The notes beneath the pieces were generated by a model. It was not told the origin of the DNA and ran no database searches. It saw only the letters and a list, made by a program, of their open reading frames with translations. Made by a program: the position numbers and the translations under genes. From Planctomycetaceae bacterium (GTDB lineage Bacteria; Planctomycetota; Planctomycetia; Planctomycetales; Planctomycetaceae): a stretch of DNA of 37,321 bases. Below, in pieces: positions 7,941 through 17,192 of the stretch; positions within the stretch are counted from its first letter, which is position 1; each line of letters starts with the position of its first letter. Location: positions 1 to 37,321 of the forward strand of contig PBOJ01000095.1 of assembly GCA_002724315.1 (NCBI GenBank), given 5' to 3'.

Positions 7941-8516
7941 ATGCGTCAGTTAGCTGGGAGTGGCGCCGTGGGTGTGGCCTACTATCGACGATTCCGGATG
8001 GAGATCGACCTCGGGAATGTCGATCTCCCGGAACCGGTGCTCCCCGATGGCTTCCACTTCAGGCCCTGGGACTCCGAGGACCTGGAACGGCATGCCCAGG
8101 TCAAGCTACAGAGTTTTTGTGACGAGATCGACTCGCGGGTGTTTCCCTGTCTCGGTGAGTTCACCGGGTGCCGGAAACTGATGCAGGAGATCAGCAGGCA
8201 GCGAAGTTTTCGGCCCGAGACCACGTGGCTGATCGTCGGTCCCGACGGCGATGCCGGTACTATCCAGGGGCTGGCTCACAGCCGCTCGCTGGGGGCGATC
8301 CAGAATGTCGGTGTCGTGCCCGGTTGCCGGGGCCAGGGGCTGGGGCGTTCCCTGGTGCTGAAGAACCTCGCTGGGTTTCGTGACGTGGGGCTTGAGCGGG
8401 TGTACCTGGAAGTCACCGCCGAGAACCTGCCGGCCGTGTCGTTGTACGATTCGCTGGGATTCCGTCTCGTCCGCACGATGTACAAGGCCGTGAAGGTCGA
8501 AGCGGCTCGGGTGTGA
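7941..8516 (+). CDS. GNAT family N-acetyltransferase
   Basis: The product is 191 residues from the ATG at 7941. The GNAT acetyl-CoA loop is clear: NVGVVPGCRGQGLGRSLV at about residues 126-143 (Q/R-x-x-G-x-G/A motif), followed by the VYLEVTAENLPAVSLYDSLGF strand-helix typical of motif B. The first half (EIDLGNVDLPEPVLPDGFHF onward) is the substrate side and gives no hint of the acceptor. Other possible starts are GTG 7974 and ATG 7998. A promoter-like pair ends at 7928, which suits 7941 or a later start. There is no Shine-Dalgarno site. A short hairpin follows the stop (8526-8538). It transfers an acetyl group to an unknown amine in the cytoplasm. Confidence 0.88.
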   Translation: MRQLAGSGAVGVAYYRRFRMEIDLGNVDLPEPVLPDGFHFRPWDSEDLERHAQVKLQSFCDEIDSRVFPCLGEFTGCRKLMQEISRQRSFRPETTWLIVGPDGDAGTIQGLAHSRSLGAIQNVGVVPGCRGQGLGRSLVLKNLAGFRDVGLERVYLEVTAENLPAVSLYDSLGFRLVRTMYKAVKVEAARV

Positions 8517-8525
8517 TGACCGATC

Positions 8526-8538
8526 CCGCCACTGGCGG
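8526..8538 (+). terminator. CCGCC/GGCGG hairpin after the GNAT stop
   Basis: The 5-bp GC stem with loop ACT starts 9 bases after the TGA at 8514-8516. No T-run follows. It lies between the GNAT gene and the M16 pair, so it may separate the two transcripts. Confidence 0.3.
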
Positions 8539-8612
8539 CGGATGGTGAAGCTCGAACCCCTGCGATACACTCGGTCGGTCGCCCGCCCGATTCTTCTTCT
8601 CGTGTCGGCCCC

Positions 8613-9857
8613 ATGTCCTCGACGGCTACGATCCACACGCTCGACAATGGCCTGACGGTGATCGTCGAGCCGATGCGCGACGTCCGTTCGGCTGCGTTCT
8701 CGTTCCTGCTCCCCGCCGGCAGCGTGCACGACCCGCAAGGTCGCAACGGCACAGCGGCCATCCTCAGCGACCTGGTTCTCCGTGGTGCCGGTTCACTGGA
8801 CAGCCGCCAGTTGACCGCCACGCTCGACAATCTCGGTCTGCAGCGCAGCGAATCGGTCGGCGTCAAGCACCTGGGCTTTTCTGGTGCCACCGTTGCGGAT
8901 CGGTTGCCCCAGGCACTGGCCGTCTATGGGGACATCCTGCGGAAACCTCACCTCCCGGCCGACCAGTTCGACGCCGTCCGCGAGGGACTTGAGATGACCC
9001 TGCGTGCCATGCAGGACGAGCCACGACAGCGACTGATGGTCGAGCTCCGCCGCCATTGCTTCCCCTCGCCCTGGGGCACCCCCACTTACGGACAACTGGA
9101 ACAACTCTCCGACATTTCCTCGGCGGACGTCGTCGATCACTACCGGCAACTGGTGCGTCCCAACGGGGCGATCCTGGGCGTGGCCGGTGGTGTCGAACCC
9201 GAAGACATCCTGCCGGTCATCGAAGAAGCGTTCGGCGGATGGGAGCAGGTGCCCGAGACCGAGTTGGTTGACGGCGAGTACACTCCCGTCATCGAGCATA
9301 TTGCTCACGATTCGACCCAGACTCACATCGGCATCGCCTTCGAGGCGGTGCCCTATCGCCACGAGGATTACTACACCGCCTGGGCCTCCGTCGGGGTGCT
9401 CAGTGGCGGCATGAGCGCCCGCCTGTTCACCGAGGTCCGCGAACGCCGTGGCCTGTGCTATTCGATCTCGGCCGTGCTCAACAGCCTGCCGTATCACGCG
9501 CGGGTGCTGGCCTATGCCGGCACCACCGCTGAACGCGCCCAGGAGACGCTTGACGTGACGCTGGCCGAGATGCAGCGGCTGGCCGAGGGCATCGAGCCGG
9601 GTGAACTGGAACGCTGCCAGGCCCGGGCCAAGAGCGCCCTGATCATGGAGCAGGAATCGACCATCTCGCGGGCCGGCTCGGTCGCCCGCGACTGGTTCCA
9701 TCTCGGTCGCGTCACGACTCTCGACGAGGTCCGTGGCAAGATCGAATCGCTGACCGTCGACACCGTGCTGGACTACATCCACGCCCACCCGGCCCGCGAC
9801 TTCACCGTTGTCACGATTGGCCCCGAATCCCTGGAGGTCTCCGGTGGAATTTCATGA
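8613..9857 (+). CDS. M16-family peptidase, subunit lacking the zinc motif
   Basis: The product is 414 residues in the two-lobed pitrilysin/MPP fold. N-terminal IHTLDNGLTVIVEP and ATLDNLGLQRSESVG are typical of M16. At the place where HxxEH should be it reads GTAAILSDLVLRGAG, so it cannot bind catalytic zinc. It keeps an arginine/tyrosine segment, SARLFTEVRERRGLCYSI (about 267-284), that fits the substrate-holding R/Y feature of the non-catalytic partner in two-subunit M16B enzymes. There is no signal peptide. Its stop overlaps the start of the next gene by 14 bases, so the two are translationally coupled and probably form a heterodimer that degrades short peptides. The ATG at 8613 starts the conserved region almost at once. 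Confidence 0.88.
   Translation: MSSTATIHTLDNGLTVIVEPMRDVRSAAFSFLLPAGSVHDPQGRNGTAAILSDLVLRGAGSLDSRQLTATLDNLGLQRSESVGVKHLGFSGATVADRLPQALAVYGDILRKPHLPADQFDAVREGLEMTLRAMQDEPRQRLMVELRRHCFPSPWGTPTYGQLEQLSDISSADVVDHYRQLVRPNGAILGVAGGVEPEDILPVIEEAFGGWEQVPETELVDGEYTPVIEHIAHDSTQTHIGIAFEAVPYRHEDYYTAWASVGVLSGGMSARLFTEVRERRGLCYSISAVLNSLPYHARVLAYAGTTAERAQETLDVTLAEMQRLAEGIEPGELERCQARAKSALIMEQESTISRAGSVARDWFHLGRVTTLDEVRGKIESLTVDTVLDYIHAHPARDFTVVTIGPESLEVSGGIS
9833..9838 (+). promoter_or_regulatory. Strong ribosome binding site that fixes the second M16 start
   Basis: GGAGGT lies inside the end of the upstream gene, 5 bases before GTG 9844. Clear Shine-Dalgarno sites are uncommon in this window, so this one decides the start and supports coupled translation of the two subunits. 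Confidence 0.75.
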
Positions 9858-11070
9858 GACAACGCTGGAGAACGGGCTGACGGTGATTGCCGAGCTGAAC
9901 CCGGCGGCACAGAGTGTGGCGACGGGCGTCTTTGTTCGGACCGGATCGCGTGACGAAACCGAGGACGTCTCGGGCGTCAGCCACTTCCTGGAACACATGG
10001 CCTTCAAGGGCAACGACGTTTACACCGCCGACGACGTCAACCGGATCTTCGACGAGCTCGGAGCCAACTACAACGCGTCGACCAGCGAGGAAGTGACCCA
10101 GTTCTACGCGGCGATCCTGCCCGAGTACCTGCCGAACGCCGTCGAGATGCTCTCGACGTTGCTCTACCCGTCGCTGCGACAGGACGACTTCGAGATGGAG
10201 AAGAACGTCATCCTGGAGGAGATCGGCATGTACGACGACCAGCCGACCTTCACTGCCTACGAACAGGCCATGCAGGCCCACTTTCCCACCCATCCCCTGG
10301 GCCGCAAGATTCTCGGCACCAACGACAGCGTTTCGGCTCTCACCGCCGAGTCCATGCGGCAGTACCACGCGGACCACTACCGCACCGGCAACATGGTGCT
10401 GGTGGTCGCCGGGCGGGCCGACTGGGACGACGTGTGCCGGCTGGTCGAAGAGCACTGCGGCAGTTTTCCCGGGGGGCGCATCGAACGCGACACGTCGGCT
10501 CCTCCGGTGGGGGGACAGACGCAGGTCATCGAACGGCCTTCGTCACTGCAACAGCACGTGATGCAACTGGCCCCGGCCCCCGCGGCCGACCACCGCCTGA
10601 GGTACGCGGCGGAACTGCTGGGCGTGATTGTCGGCGACCACTCCAGCAGCCGGCTGTACTGGGAACTGGTCGATCCCGGTCACGCCGAAAGTGCCGATCT
10701 GGCCTACAACGACTACGACGGAACCGGCACCTGGCTGACCTACCTCGGGTGTCGCCCCGAGACCGTCAGTGAGAATCTCGAGCGGATCCACTCGGTCTAC
10801 GAGAAGGTCAACCGCGAGGGGATCAGCCCGACAGAGCTTGAACAGGCCCAGAACCGGATTGCTTCGGCCATCGTACTCCGCAGCGAACGCCCGATGGGTC
10901 GGCTGGGAGCACTGGGCATCAACTGGGTCTACCTGGGCCAGTACCGTTCGGTGCAGGATGACCTGGATACGGTCGCCGGGATCACCGTTGATGACATCGG
11001 TCAACTGCTGGCAGAGTATCCGCTGGACGCGGTCAGCACCGCGACAGTCGGACCGTTGTCGTCGCTGTAG
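9844..11070 (+). CDS. M16-family zinc peptidase, catalytic subunit
   Basis: The product is 408 residues from GTG 9844, chosen because GGAGGT sits 5 bases upstream and because an earlier ATG (9808) would overlap the previous gene by 50 bases. The zinc motif is intact: HFLEH at residues 47-51 (His47, His51 ligands, Glu50 base), with a third ligand in ILEEIGMYDD (Glu125 or Glu126). The C-terminal lobe reads SSSRLYWELVDPGHAESADL instead of the RERRGLCYS form of its partner, so substrate-holding and catalytic functions look divided between the two subunits. There is no leader peptide; it is probably cytoplasmic. A hairpin at 11123-11140 follows. Confidence 0.92.
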   Translation: MEFHETTLENGLTVIAELNPAAQSVATGVFVRTGSRDETEDVSGVSHFLEHMAFKGNDVYTADDVNRIFDELGANYNASTSEEVTQFYAAILPEYLPNAVEMLSTLLYPSLRQDDFEMEKNVILEEIGMYDDQPTFTAYEQAMQAHFPTHPLGRKILGTNDSVSALTAESMRQYHADHYRTGNMVLVVAGRADWDDVCRLVEEHCGSFPGGRIERDTSAPPVGGQTQVIERPSSLQQHVMQLAPAPAADHRLRYAAELLGVIVGDHSSSRLYWELVDPGHAESADLAYNDYDGTGTWLTYLGCRPETVSENLERIHSVYEKVNREGISPTELEQAQNRIASAIVLRSERPMGRLGALGINWVYLGQYRSVQDDLDTVAGITVDDIGQLLAEYPLDAVSTATVGPLSSL

Positions 11071-11122
11071 CCGCGTTGCCCAATGGGGACAACGGTTGTT
11101 CTGTCACTTCCGGAACAGGTCA

Positions 11123-11140
11123 CCGGGTCACGACACCCGG
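11123..11140 (+). terminator. CCGGGT/ACCCGG hairpin between the M16 pair and the M20 gene
   Basis: A perfect 6-bp stem with a 6-base loop lies 53 bases after the M16 stop and 33 bases before the M20 ATG. No T-run follows. It could be a weak terminator or part of the M20 leader. Confidence 0.3.
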
Positions 11141-11172
11141 ATCCGCTTGCGCCAAACTTCAAGGAACCCGCC

Positions 11173-12606
11173 ATGACTCGTCCATCGATCGCCCTGCTTG
11201 TCTGCCTGCTGGCTGCTCCGCTGGCCGCCCAGGACAAATCCTCGCTCTACAAGTCGATCAACTCGCGTTCCGATGCGACTTGGGAGGCGGCGATGAAGAT
11301 CTGGGGATGGGCCGAGCCGGGTTACCAGGAAACGAAGTCGTCGGCCCTGCTGGCCGGGATGCTCGAGCGGGCCGGCTTTGATGTCCGTCGTGGTGTGGCC
11401 GAGATCCCGACCGCCTTCACGGCCACCTTCGGCGAGGGCAAACCGGTGATCGGGATCCTGGGCGAATTTGACGCGCTGCCGGGCCTGTCCCAGCAGGCGA
11501 CTCCCGAGCGGGCTCCTCGAAAGGGCATTCGTTACGGCCACGGTTGTGGCCACCACCTGTTCGGAGCCGCATCGATGTCGGCAGCGATTGCGATTGCCGA
11601 GCAGATCAGGGCGGGACGGCTGAAGGGAACCGTTCGTTTCTACGGGTGTCCGGCAGAAGAGGGGGGCAGCGGGAAGGTGTTCATGGTCCGCGCCGGGCTG
11701 TTCAAGGACTGCGACGCGGTGTTGCACTGGCATCCGGGCAGCACGAACTCGGCCGGCGACCGGTCGTCGCTGGCTCGCATGGCCGTCAAGTTCCGCTTCC
11801 ACGGCAAGGCCGCTCATGCGGCCGGCGCTCCCGAGCAGGGCCGCAGTGCACTGGATGCGATCGAGTTGACCAACCACGCGGCGCAACTGCTGCGTGAGCA
11901 CACCCCCGACCTGACACGGATCCATCACGTGATCACCGCCGGAGGCGATGCGCCCAACGTCGTGCCGCCTTTCGGCGAGGTCTACTACTACATTCGTCAC
12001 CCCCGGGCGGACGTCGTCCGCGGTCTTTACGAGCGACTCGTGCTGTGTGCCCGGGCCGGTGCCCTGGCCACCGAGACCAGGCTCGAGATCAAGTTCGAGG
12101 GGGGGATCTACCAGATCCTGCCCAACAATGCGCTTTCGACCATCGCACTGGGCAATCTCCAGGAACTGGCTGATCTCAGGTACAACGACCAGGAGACCCG
12201 GTTCGCCCTGAGACTCCGGGAACACCTGCCGCGGCCACGGTCGCTGGATTCCATCCAGCAGGTGATCAGCCTCAGGGGCGAAACCGGGCGGGGGTCCACC
12301 GACGTCGGTGACGTCTCGTGGGCGGTCCCCACCACCGGGTTTTCGACCGCCTGCTGGGTGCCCGGCACGCCCGGACACAGCTGGCAGGCGGTCGCCTGCG
12401 GCGGAACGACAATCGCCCGCAAGGGAATGCAACTGGCCGCGCGGGTGCTGGCCGCCACCGCCTGGGATCTTTACAGCAATCCCGACCAACTGGCTGCGGC
12501 GCGAACCGAGCACCGGCGACGAATCGGTCAGGAGCCCTATCGCACGTTGATGCAGCCGGGACAGAAACCGCCCCTGGATTACCGCCTGGCCCCCTCGAGC
12601 CGCTAG
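11173..12606 (+). CDS. Secreted M20 family amidohydrolase (AbgB-like)
   Basis: The product is 477 residues from the ATG at 11173, with AAGGA 7 bases upstream and an immediate signal peptide (IALLVCLLAAPLAA, cleavage near LAA/QD). The M20 metal site is visible: HGCGHH at 123-128 and PAEEGG at 160-165, whose Glu162/Glu163 provide base and ligand, then VLHWHPG. GILGEFDALPGLSQQ and the dimerisation lid (KAAHAAGAPEQGRSALDAIE) fit the p-aminobenzoyl-glutamate hydrolase subunit B/peptidase M20D group. It should hydrolyse an amide or N-acyl amino acid outside the cytoplasm; the exact substrate is unknown. It may be transcribed with or separately from the M16 pair (103-base gap with hairpin). Confidence 0.9.
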   Translation: MTRPSIALLVCLLAAPLAAQDKSSLYKSINSRSDATWEAAMKIWGWAEPGYQETKSSALLAGMLERAGFDVRRGVAEIPTAFTATFGEGKPVIGILGEFDALPGLSQQATPERAPRKGIRYGHGCGHHLFGAASMSAAIAIAEQIRAGRLKGTVRFYGCPAEEGGSGKVFMVRAGLFKDCDAVLHWHPGSTNSAGDRSSLARMAVKFRFHGKAAHAAGAPEQGRSALDAIELTNHAAQLLREHTPDLTRIHHVITAGGDAPNVVPPFGEVYYYIRHPRADVVRGLYERLVLCARAGALATETRLEIKFEGGIYQILPNNALSTIALGNLQELADLRYNDQETRFALRLREHLPRPRSLDSIQQVISLRGETGRGSTDVGDVSWAVPTTGFSTACWVPGTPGHSWQAVACGGTTIARKGMQLAARVLAATAWDLYSNPDQLAAARTEHRRRIGQEPYRTLMQPGQKPPLDYRLAPSSR

Positions 12607-12654
12607 TCGTCACGCCCGGGGCCATTTTCTGGCGGGATGATCAGCACGTCGTGA

Positions 12655-13938
12655 TCACTCGGCGTCCTTTTGACCAATCTCACCGGCCAGTCCCACGGCC
12701 CACTTGAACATTGGTGGGCCGATGATCTGGTTGATCACGATGACGGCGATCAGGATCGTGGCCAACTTGTTGCCCCAATCGTCGAACTGGCTGGCGACCT
12801 CGCGGGCCAGCCCGATGCCGATACCTGCCTGTGTGACAAAACCCAGCCAGATGATCCGGCGAAACTTTGGCGGGTCGCCGGCGACGGTAGCCCCCAGGTA
12901 ACTGCCGGAGAACACCGTCATGAGGCGAACCAGGCAAAGACCGGCGGCGACCAGGTAGGTCTGCTTGAGAACGGCCAGGTCGATCGAGGCTCCGGTCAGA
13001 GTGAAAAACGTCAGGTAGACCGGCATGCCAATTTTCTCCAGCAAACCGGAGAACTGCGCATGGTGCGGGCTGTAGTTGGTGACCAGCAGCCCGGCGATCA
13101 TGCAGATCAACAGGGGTTCGGCATGGATCTCCATTCCCCACTTGTCTACCGAGAAGTGATGCAACCATTCGGCCAGTTGGAATACTCCGAAACCGGTCGC
13201 CAGCAGCAGGACGAATTTCAGGTTCTGAGGCAGGTTCCACCGCATGTAGGCAGAGAGGAGTTTTCCGAGTGCAAATCCGCCGGCGATCGAGAGGGCGAAC
13301 TTCAGCAGCAGCAGGCCCAGGAACCCGAATCCGAACTGGAAGTCAGCCGTGGTGATGGAGCGTGCGATTTCCGAGTTGATGGCGAACAGCGAGATCACCA
13401 CCGCGTCCATGATCACCGTGACGCCCATGATCGTGTTTGTCAGCGGCCCCTTGGCTCGCAGTTCGTTGATGATCGCAATGGCCGAGGAGGGCGATCGCGC
13501 GACCAGGATGACAGCTGCCAACAGCGAGATGGCGATGCGGGTCGAGGAGCCCAGGTCCTTCATGACCGGCAGCCATCCCGACAGGACGTACATCGTGACG
13601 GCGCCCAGTCCGAAGGTCATCACGACCAGTCCGCAGGTCACCCAGCCGATGCTCCGAAACTGAGACCGGAACTCCTTCAGGACAAGTTCGTTGCCGGCAG
13701 CCAGGGCGATGATTGCCAACGCGATCTGGTTGACGAATCCCAGGTCTTCGACCGCGGTCCGGTCCAGGATCCTCAGGACATCGGGACCGGCCAGGAAGCC
13801 GGCCGCCAGGTATCCCGTAATCAGCGGCAGCCGCCAACGCGAGCCGAACTGGCCGATCTGTTCGGCGGCGAGGACGATAAAGGCAAAAACAAGTACGTCG
13901 GGGGCCAGGTCGAGTAGCCCCATCAATAATTCGCGCAT
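12655..13938 (-). CDS. CPA2-type monovalent cation:proton antiporter
   Basis: The product is about 427 residues and almost wholly hydrophobic, with 12-13 membrane spans expected. LITGYLAAGFLAGPDVLRIL near the N-terminus is the hallmark of Na_H_Exchanger/KefB-like transporters. Later motifs are ILVARSPSSAIAIINELRAK, VTVIMDAVVIS (carrying the likely ion-binding Asp) and FFTLTGASIDL. The RCK/TrkA-N regulatory domain of Kef proteins is missing, so it is a short-form exchanger. I chose the ATG at 13938; the ATG at 13923 is an alternative, and the longer open frame upstream does not encode membrane protein. It is convergent with the M20 gene and divergent from the PSD1 gene across 164 bases. Confidence 0.87.
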   Translation of the reverse strand: MRELLMGLLDLAPDVLVFAFIVLAAEQIGQFGSRWRLPLITGYLAAGFLAGPDVLRILDRTAVEDLGFVNQIALAIIALAAGNELVLKEFRSQFRSIGWVTCGLVVMTFGLGAVTMYVLSGWLPVMKDLGSSTRIAISLLAAVILVARSPSSAIAIINELRAKGPLTNTIMGVTVIMDAVVISLFAINSEIARSITTADFQFGFGFLGLLLLKFALSIAGGFALGKLLSAYMRWNLPQNLKFVLLLATGFGVFQLAEWLHHFSVDKWGMEIHAEPLLICMIAGLLVTNYSPHHAQFSGLLEKIGMPVYLTFFTLTGASIDLAVLKQTYLVAAGLCLVRLMTVFSGSYLGATVAGDPPKFRRIIWLGFVTQAGIGIGLAREVASQFDDWGNKLATILIAVIVINQIIGPPMFKWAVGLAGEIGQKDAE

Positions 13939-14037
13939 CCAACAACCGGTCGTGAACGTGGCTTTGCTGAATGAGGAGACAGAATGTCGAAATGCAGCGG
14001 TTGGCGGAAAGGCCAAATCGACCGATTTCGTCCAGTC

Positions 14038-14069
14038 GTCGTGATTCGTTATTATGGCAGCTTCACGAC
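14038..14069 (+). promoter_or_regulatory. Inverted repeat around a -10-like box ahead of the first PSD1 gene
   Basis: GTCGTGA (14038-14044) and TCACGAC (14063-14069) form a perfect 7-bp inverted repeat with an 18-base centre holding TATTAT (14050-14055, 5 of 6 to the -10 consensus). No good -35 is present. It lies 34 bases before ATG 14103. It could be an operator or a 5'-UTR hairpin. Confidence 0.35.
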
Positions 14070-14102
14070 AGACCTTCACCTGACCACTCTGACGGACCGA
14101 CC

Positions 14103-17100
14103 ATGAGATCATTGTTGACCGGATCGGCAGTCTTTTTCGTGCTGGGGGCGACCTCGGTGGCCGTTGCGGCCGACAAGCCGGTGGACTTCGTGCGGGACGT
14201 TCGCCCGATTCTCTCTGACAAGTGTTTCAAGTGTCATGGTCCGGATGAGAACGCCCGCCAGGGCGAGTTGCGTCTCGATCTCGAGGTCGCTGCCCGAAAG
14301 GTGCTCTCTCCGGGCAAGCCGGCTGACAGCGAATTGTTGAAGCGGATTGCCAGCCGCGACCCCGACCACCGCATGCCTCCGGCCGATTCGAAGCGGACAC
14401 TCTCGAGTCGGGAAATCAATATCCTGCAGCGGTGGGTCAAGCAGGGTGGCCGTTACAAGGCGCACTGGTCTTTCCAGCCGGTGGCCGCGGTCCAGGTGCC
14501 GGCGGTCAAAAACGGGGGTTGGTGCCGGAGCCCGATCGATCGATTCGTGCTGTCGCGACTGGAGGCCGGCGGCGTGGTGCCGAGCCGTGAGGCGGCCCGG
14601 GAACGATTGATTCGCCGGGTGACGTTCGACCTGACAGGATTGCCACCCACGCTTGAGCAGATTGATGCCTTCCTGGCCGACAAGTCGGACAAGGCTTTCG
14701 ACAAGGTCGTTGACCGGTTGCTGGAATCACCGGCTTTCGGAGAACGAATGGCAGCCGAATGGCTCGACATCGCCCGCTACTCCGATTCCTACGGATACCA
14801 GGTCGATCGGGATCGTCACGTCTGGCCATATCGCGACTGGGTCGTGCGGGCCTTCAATTCGAACATGCCCTACGACCAGTTTGTCACGTGGCAATTGGCC
14901 GGTGACCTGGTCCCGAAACCGACCAGGGACTCCCGGCTGGCAACGACCTTCAATCGTCTGCATTCTCAGAAGGTCGAGGGTGGCAGTACTCCCGAGGAGT
15001 TCCGTGTCGAGTACGTCGCCGATCGCAATCACACCTTCGCGATGGCATTCCTGGGACTGACGCTCGAATGTGCTCGTTGTCACCAGCACAAGTTCGATCC
15101 GATTGCCCAGGAGGAGTACTACCAGTTCTTCGCCTTCTTCAACAACATCGACGAATCCGGCGTCTACTCCTACTTCACCAGTTCGGTACCGACGCCCACC
15201 CTGCTGCTGTCCAATGACAAGCAGAAAGCCGCGATGGTCGCGGCCGAGGCGAAGGTCGCCGAATCGGAGGCGAGTTGGCGAAAGGTGACCGATCAGCGAC
15301 GGGCGGCATTCGGCAAGTGGCTGGAAGCTCGCAAGCCCGACGCCAGGTCGCCCAGCCCGTTGCCGGGGCGCGTTTACCACAACGATTTCGAGAAGGCGCC
15401 CGGCGGTGCCAATCGCAGCGTTACGGGACGGTTTGGCAAGGCCGCCCGGTTGACCGGTGACGACGGCATCGGCACCGGGGTCGGCAACTTTCGCCGTTTC
15501 CAGCCCTTCAGCGTGTCGCTGTGGATGCTGACTCCCGAGGAGAAAAAACGGGCGATCATTTTCCACCGTTCGAGGGCCTGGACCGATGCGGGCAGCCGGG
15601 GTTACCAGTTGATGCTCGAAGACGGTCGTCTCAGCGGGTCCCTGATCCACTTCTGGCCGGGCAACGCGTTGCGAGTGGTCACCCGTCGCAAGTTCCCGGT
15701 TGGCGACTGGCATCACGTCACCATGACATGGGACGGTTCGAACCGGGCCCGAGGGCTGAAAATCTACATCGATGGCCGCCCGTCGGCCGTCACGCTGGTT
15801 CGTGACAATCTCTACAAGAACATCTCCGGTGGTGGCGGTGATGCGATCACGATCGGTCAGCGGTTCCGGGACCGGGGATTCAAGAACGGCAGCGTCGACG
15901 AGTTCTCGGTCTTCAACCGCCGGTTGACCGATCTCGAGGTCGCCCAGCTCTTCGACGGGCGAAGCCTGGACGAAGCGCTGGCGACACCCGCCGACCAGCT
16001 GACCCGAACACAGCGGGAAGGGCTCCGCGAGTACTTCCTTGAGACCGTCGACAAGCCGTATTCCGATCAGCGCCAGGCCGTCCAGGCGGCTCGCAAGACG
16101 CGGTGCGAATCCTACGACGGTGTCACCGAGATCATGGTGATGTCGGATCTGGACGCCACCCGTCGCCGTCAGACGTACGTGTTGAGGCGAGGGGCCTACG
16201 ACGCGCCAACCGAAAAGGTCGAGCCGGGCACTCCGGCCTCGCTGCCGCCGTTCCCCGCTGATGCGCCTCGCAACCGGCTGGGGTTGGCTCGCTGGTTGAC
16301 CGACGACGGTCATCCCCTGACGCCGCGGGTAGCCGTCAACCGGTTGTGGCAGCAGTGCTTCGGCAGCGGGCTGGTGCGGACACCCGAGGATTTCGGGAGC
16401 CAGGGCCTGCCCCCGACGCACCCCGCTCTGCTTGACTGGCTGTCGCGTGACTTCGTCTCCGGCGGCTGGAATCTCAAGCGGACTCTCCGCCAGATCGTTC
16501 TCTCGGCCACCTACCGCCAGGACTCGGCGGCTTCGAAGGAACTGGTCGCTCGCGATCCCGACAACCTGCTGCTGGCCCGGGGGGCGTCCTACCAGTGGCC
16601 GGCCGAGATGATCCGCGACAACGCGTTGTGGGCCAGTGGATTGCTGGTCGACAAGCGGGGAGGATCGCCGGCTCGGCCGTACGACCTCGCCGTCTCGTTC
16701 AAGCCGGTCAAGGTGGACAGCGGCGAGGGCCTGTACCGCCGCAGCCTGTACACCTTCTGGAAACGAACTGGCCCGGCCCCGGTAATGATGACCCTGGATG
16801 CGTCCAAGCGGGATGTTTGCGTTGTGAAGCGCGAACGGACCTCCACGCCGTTGCAGGCCTGCGTGCTGCTCAACGGTCCGCAGTTCATCGAGGCCGCCCG
16901 GGTGATGGGGCAGGCGATGCTCAAGAAGCACGGCGAGAACGTGGACGCGATGCTGGTCGAGATGTTCCGCAGGCTGACCAGCCGGGCTCCGACCGATCGC
17001 GAGCGGAAGATCCTCCGCGGAGGCTTTGACGAACAGCTGGCGTACTTCCAGGCTGATCCGAAGCGGGCCGAGGTCTTCCTGAAAACCGGAAAGGCTCCCG

Positions 17101-17192
17101 TCGAGAAGGGCATTCCGGCGGTGCGGATTGCCGCGGCGGCCATGGTGGCCAATACGCTGATGAACTTCGACGAATGCGTGACGAAGAGGTAG
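14103..17192 (+). CDS. PSCyt1/DUF1549/LamG/DUF1553 secreted cytochrome-like protein
   Basis: The product is 1029 residues. The ATG at 14103 opens a signal peptide ([19 protein letters not shown]). Domains in order: planctomycete cytochrome C (PSCyt1) with a single CFKCHG haem-binding site (Cys41, Cys44, His45); DUF1549 (about 142-350, [15 protein letters not shown] to [10 protein letters not shown], including [12 protein letters not shown]); a LamG-type jelly roll (about 422-620, [37 protein letters not shown]); and DUF1553/PSD1 (about 723-975, [20 protein letters not shown]). The family is almost confined to planctomycetes; its biochemical role is unproven, though redox or polymer-binding roles have been proposed. 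The stop overlaps the DUF1501 gene, so the two are made together. Confidence 0.93.
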   Translation: MRSLLTGSAVFFVLGATSVAVAADKPVDFVRDVRPILSDKCFKCHGPDENARQGELRLDLEVAARKVLSPGKPADSELLKRIASRDPDHRMPPADSKRTLSSREINILQRWVKQGGRYKAHWSFQPVAAVQVPAVKNGGWCRSPIDRFVLSRLEAGGVVPSREAARERLIRRVTFDLTGLPPTLEQIDAFLADKSDKAFDKVVDRLLESPAFGERMAAEWLDIARYSDSYGYQVDRDRHVWPYRDWVVRAFNSNMPYDQFVTWQLAGDLVPKPTRDSRLATTFNRLHSQKVEGGSTPEEFRVEYVADRNHTFAMAFLGLTLECARCHQHKFDPIAQEEYYQFFAFFNNIDESGVYSYFTSSVPTPTLLLSNDKQKAAMVAAEAKVAESEASWRKVTDQRRAAFGKWLEARKPDARSPSPLPGRVYHNDFEKAPGGANRSVTGRFGKAARLTGDDGIGTGVGNFRRFQPFSVSLWMLTPEEKKRAIIFHRSRAWTDAGSRGYQLMLEDGRLSGSLIHFWPGNALRVVTRRKFPVGDWHHVTMTWDGSNRARGLKIYIDGRPSAVTLVRDNLYKNISGGGGDAITIGQRFRDRGFKNGSVDEFSVFNRRLTDLEVAQLFDGRSLDEALATPADQLTRTQREGLREYFLETVDKPYSDQRQAVQAARKTRCESYDGVTEIMVMSDLDATRRRQTYVLRRGAYDAPTEKVEPGTPASLPPFPADAPRNRLGLARWLTDDGHPLTPRVAVNRLWQQCFGSGLVRTPEDFGSQGLPPTHPALLDWLSRDFVSGGWNLKRTLRQIVLSATYRQDSAASKELVARDPDNLLLARGASYQWPAEMIRDNALWASGLLVDKRGGSPARPYDLAVSFKPVKVDSGEGLYRRSLYTFWKRTGPAPVMMTLDASKRDVCVVKRERTSTPLQACVLLNGPQFIEAARVMGQAMLKKHGENVDAMLVEMFRRLTSRAPTDRERKILRGGFDEQLAYFQADPKRAEVFLKTGKAPVEKGIPAVRIAAAAMVANTLMNFDECVTKR

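Noticed and set aside
12670..13917. 415-codon plus-strand open frame opposite the antiporter
   Set aside because: Gln/Asp/Gly-rich sequence with no fold, typical of the complement of a membrane-protein gene.
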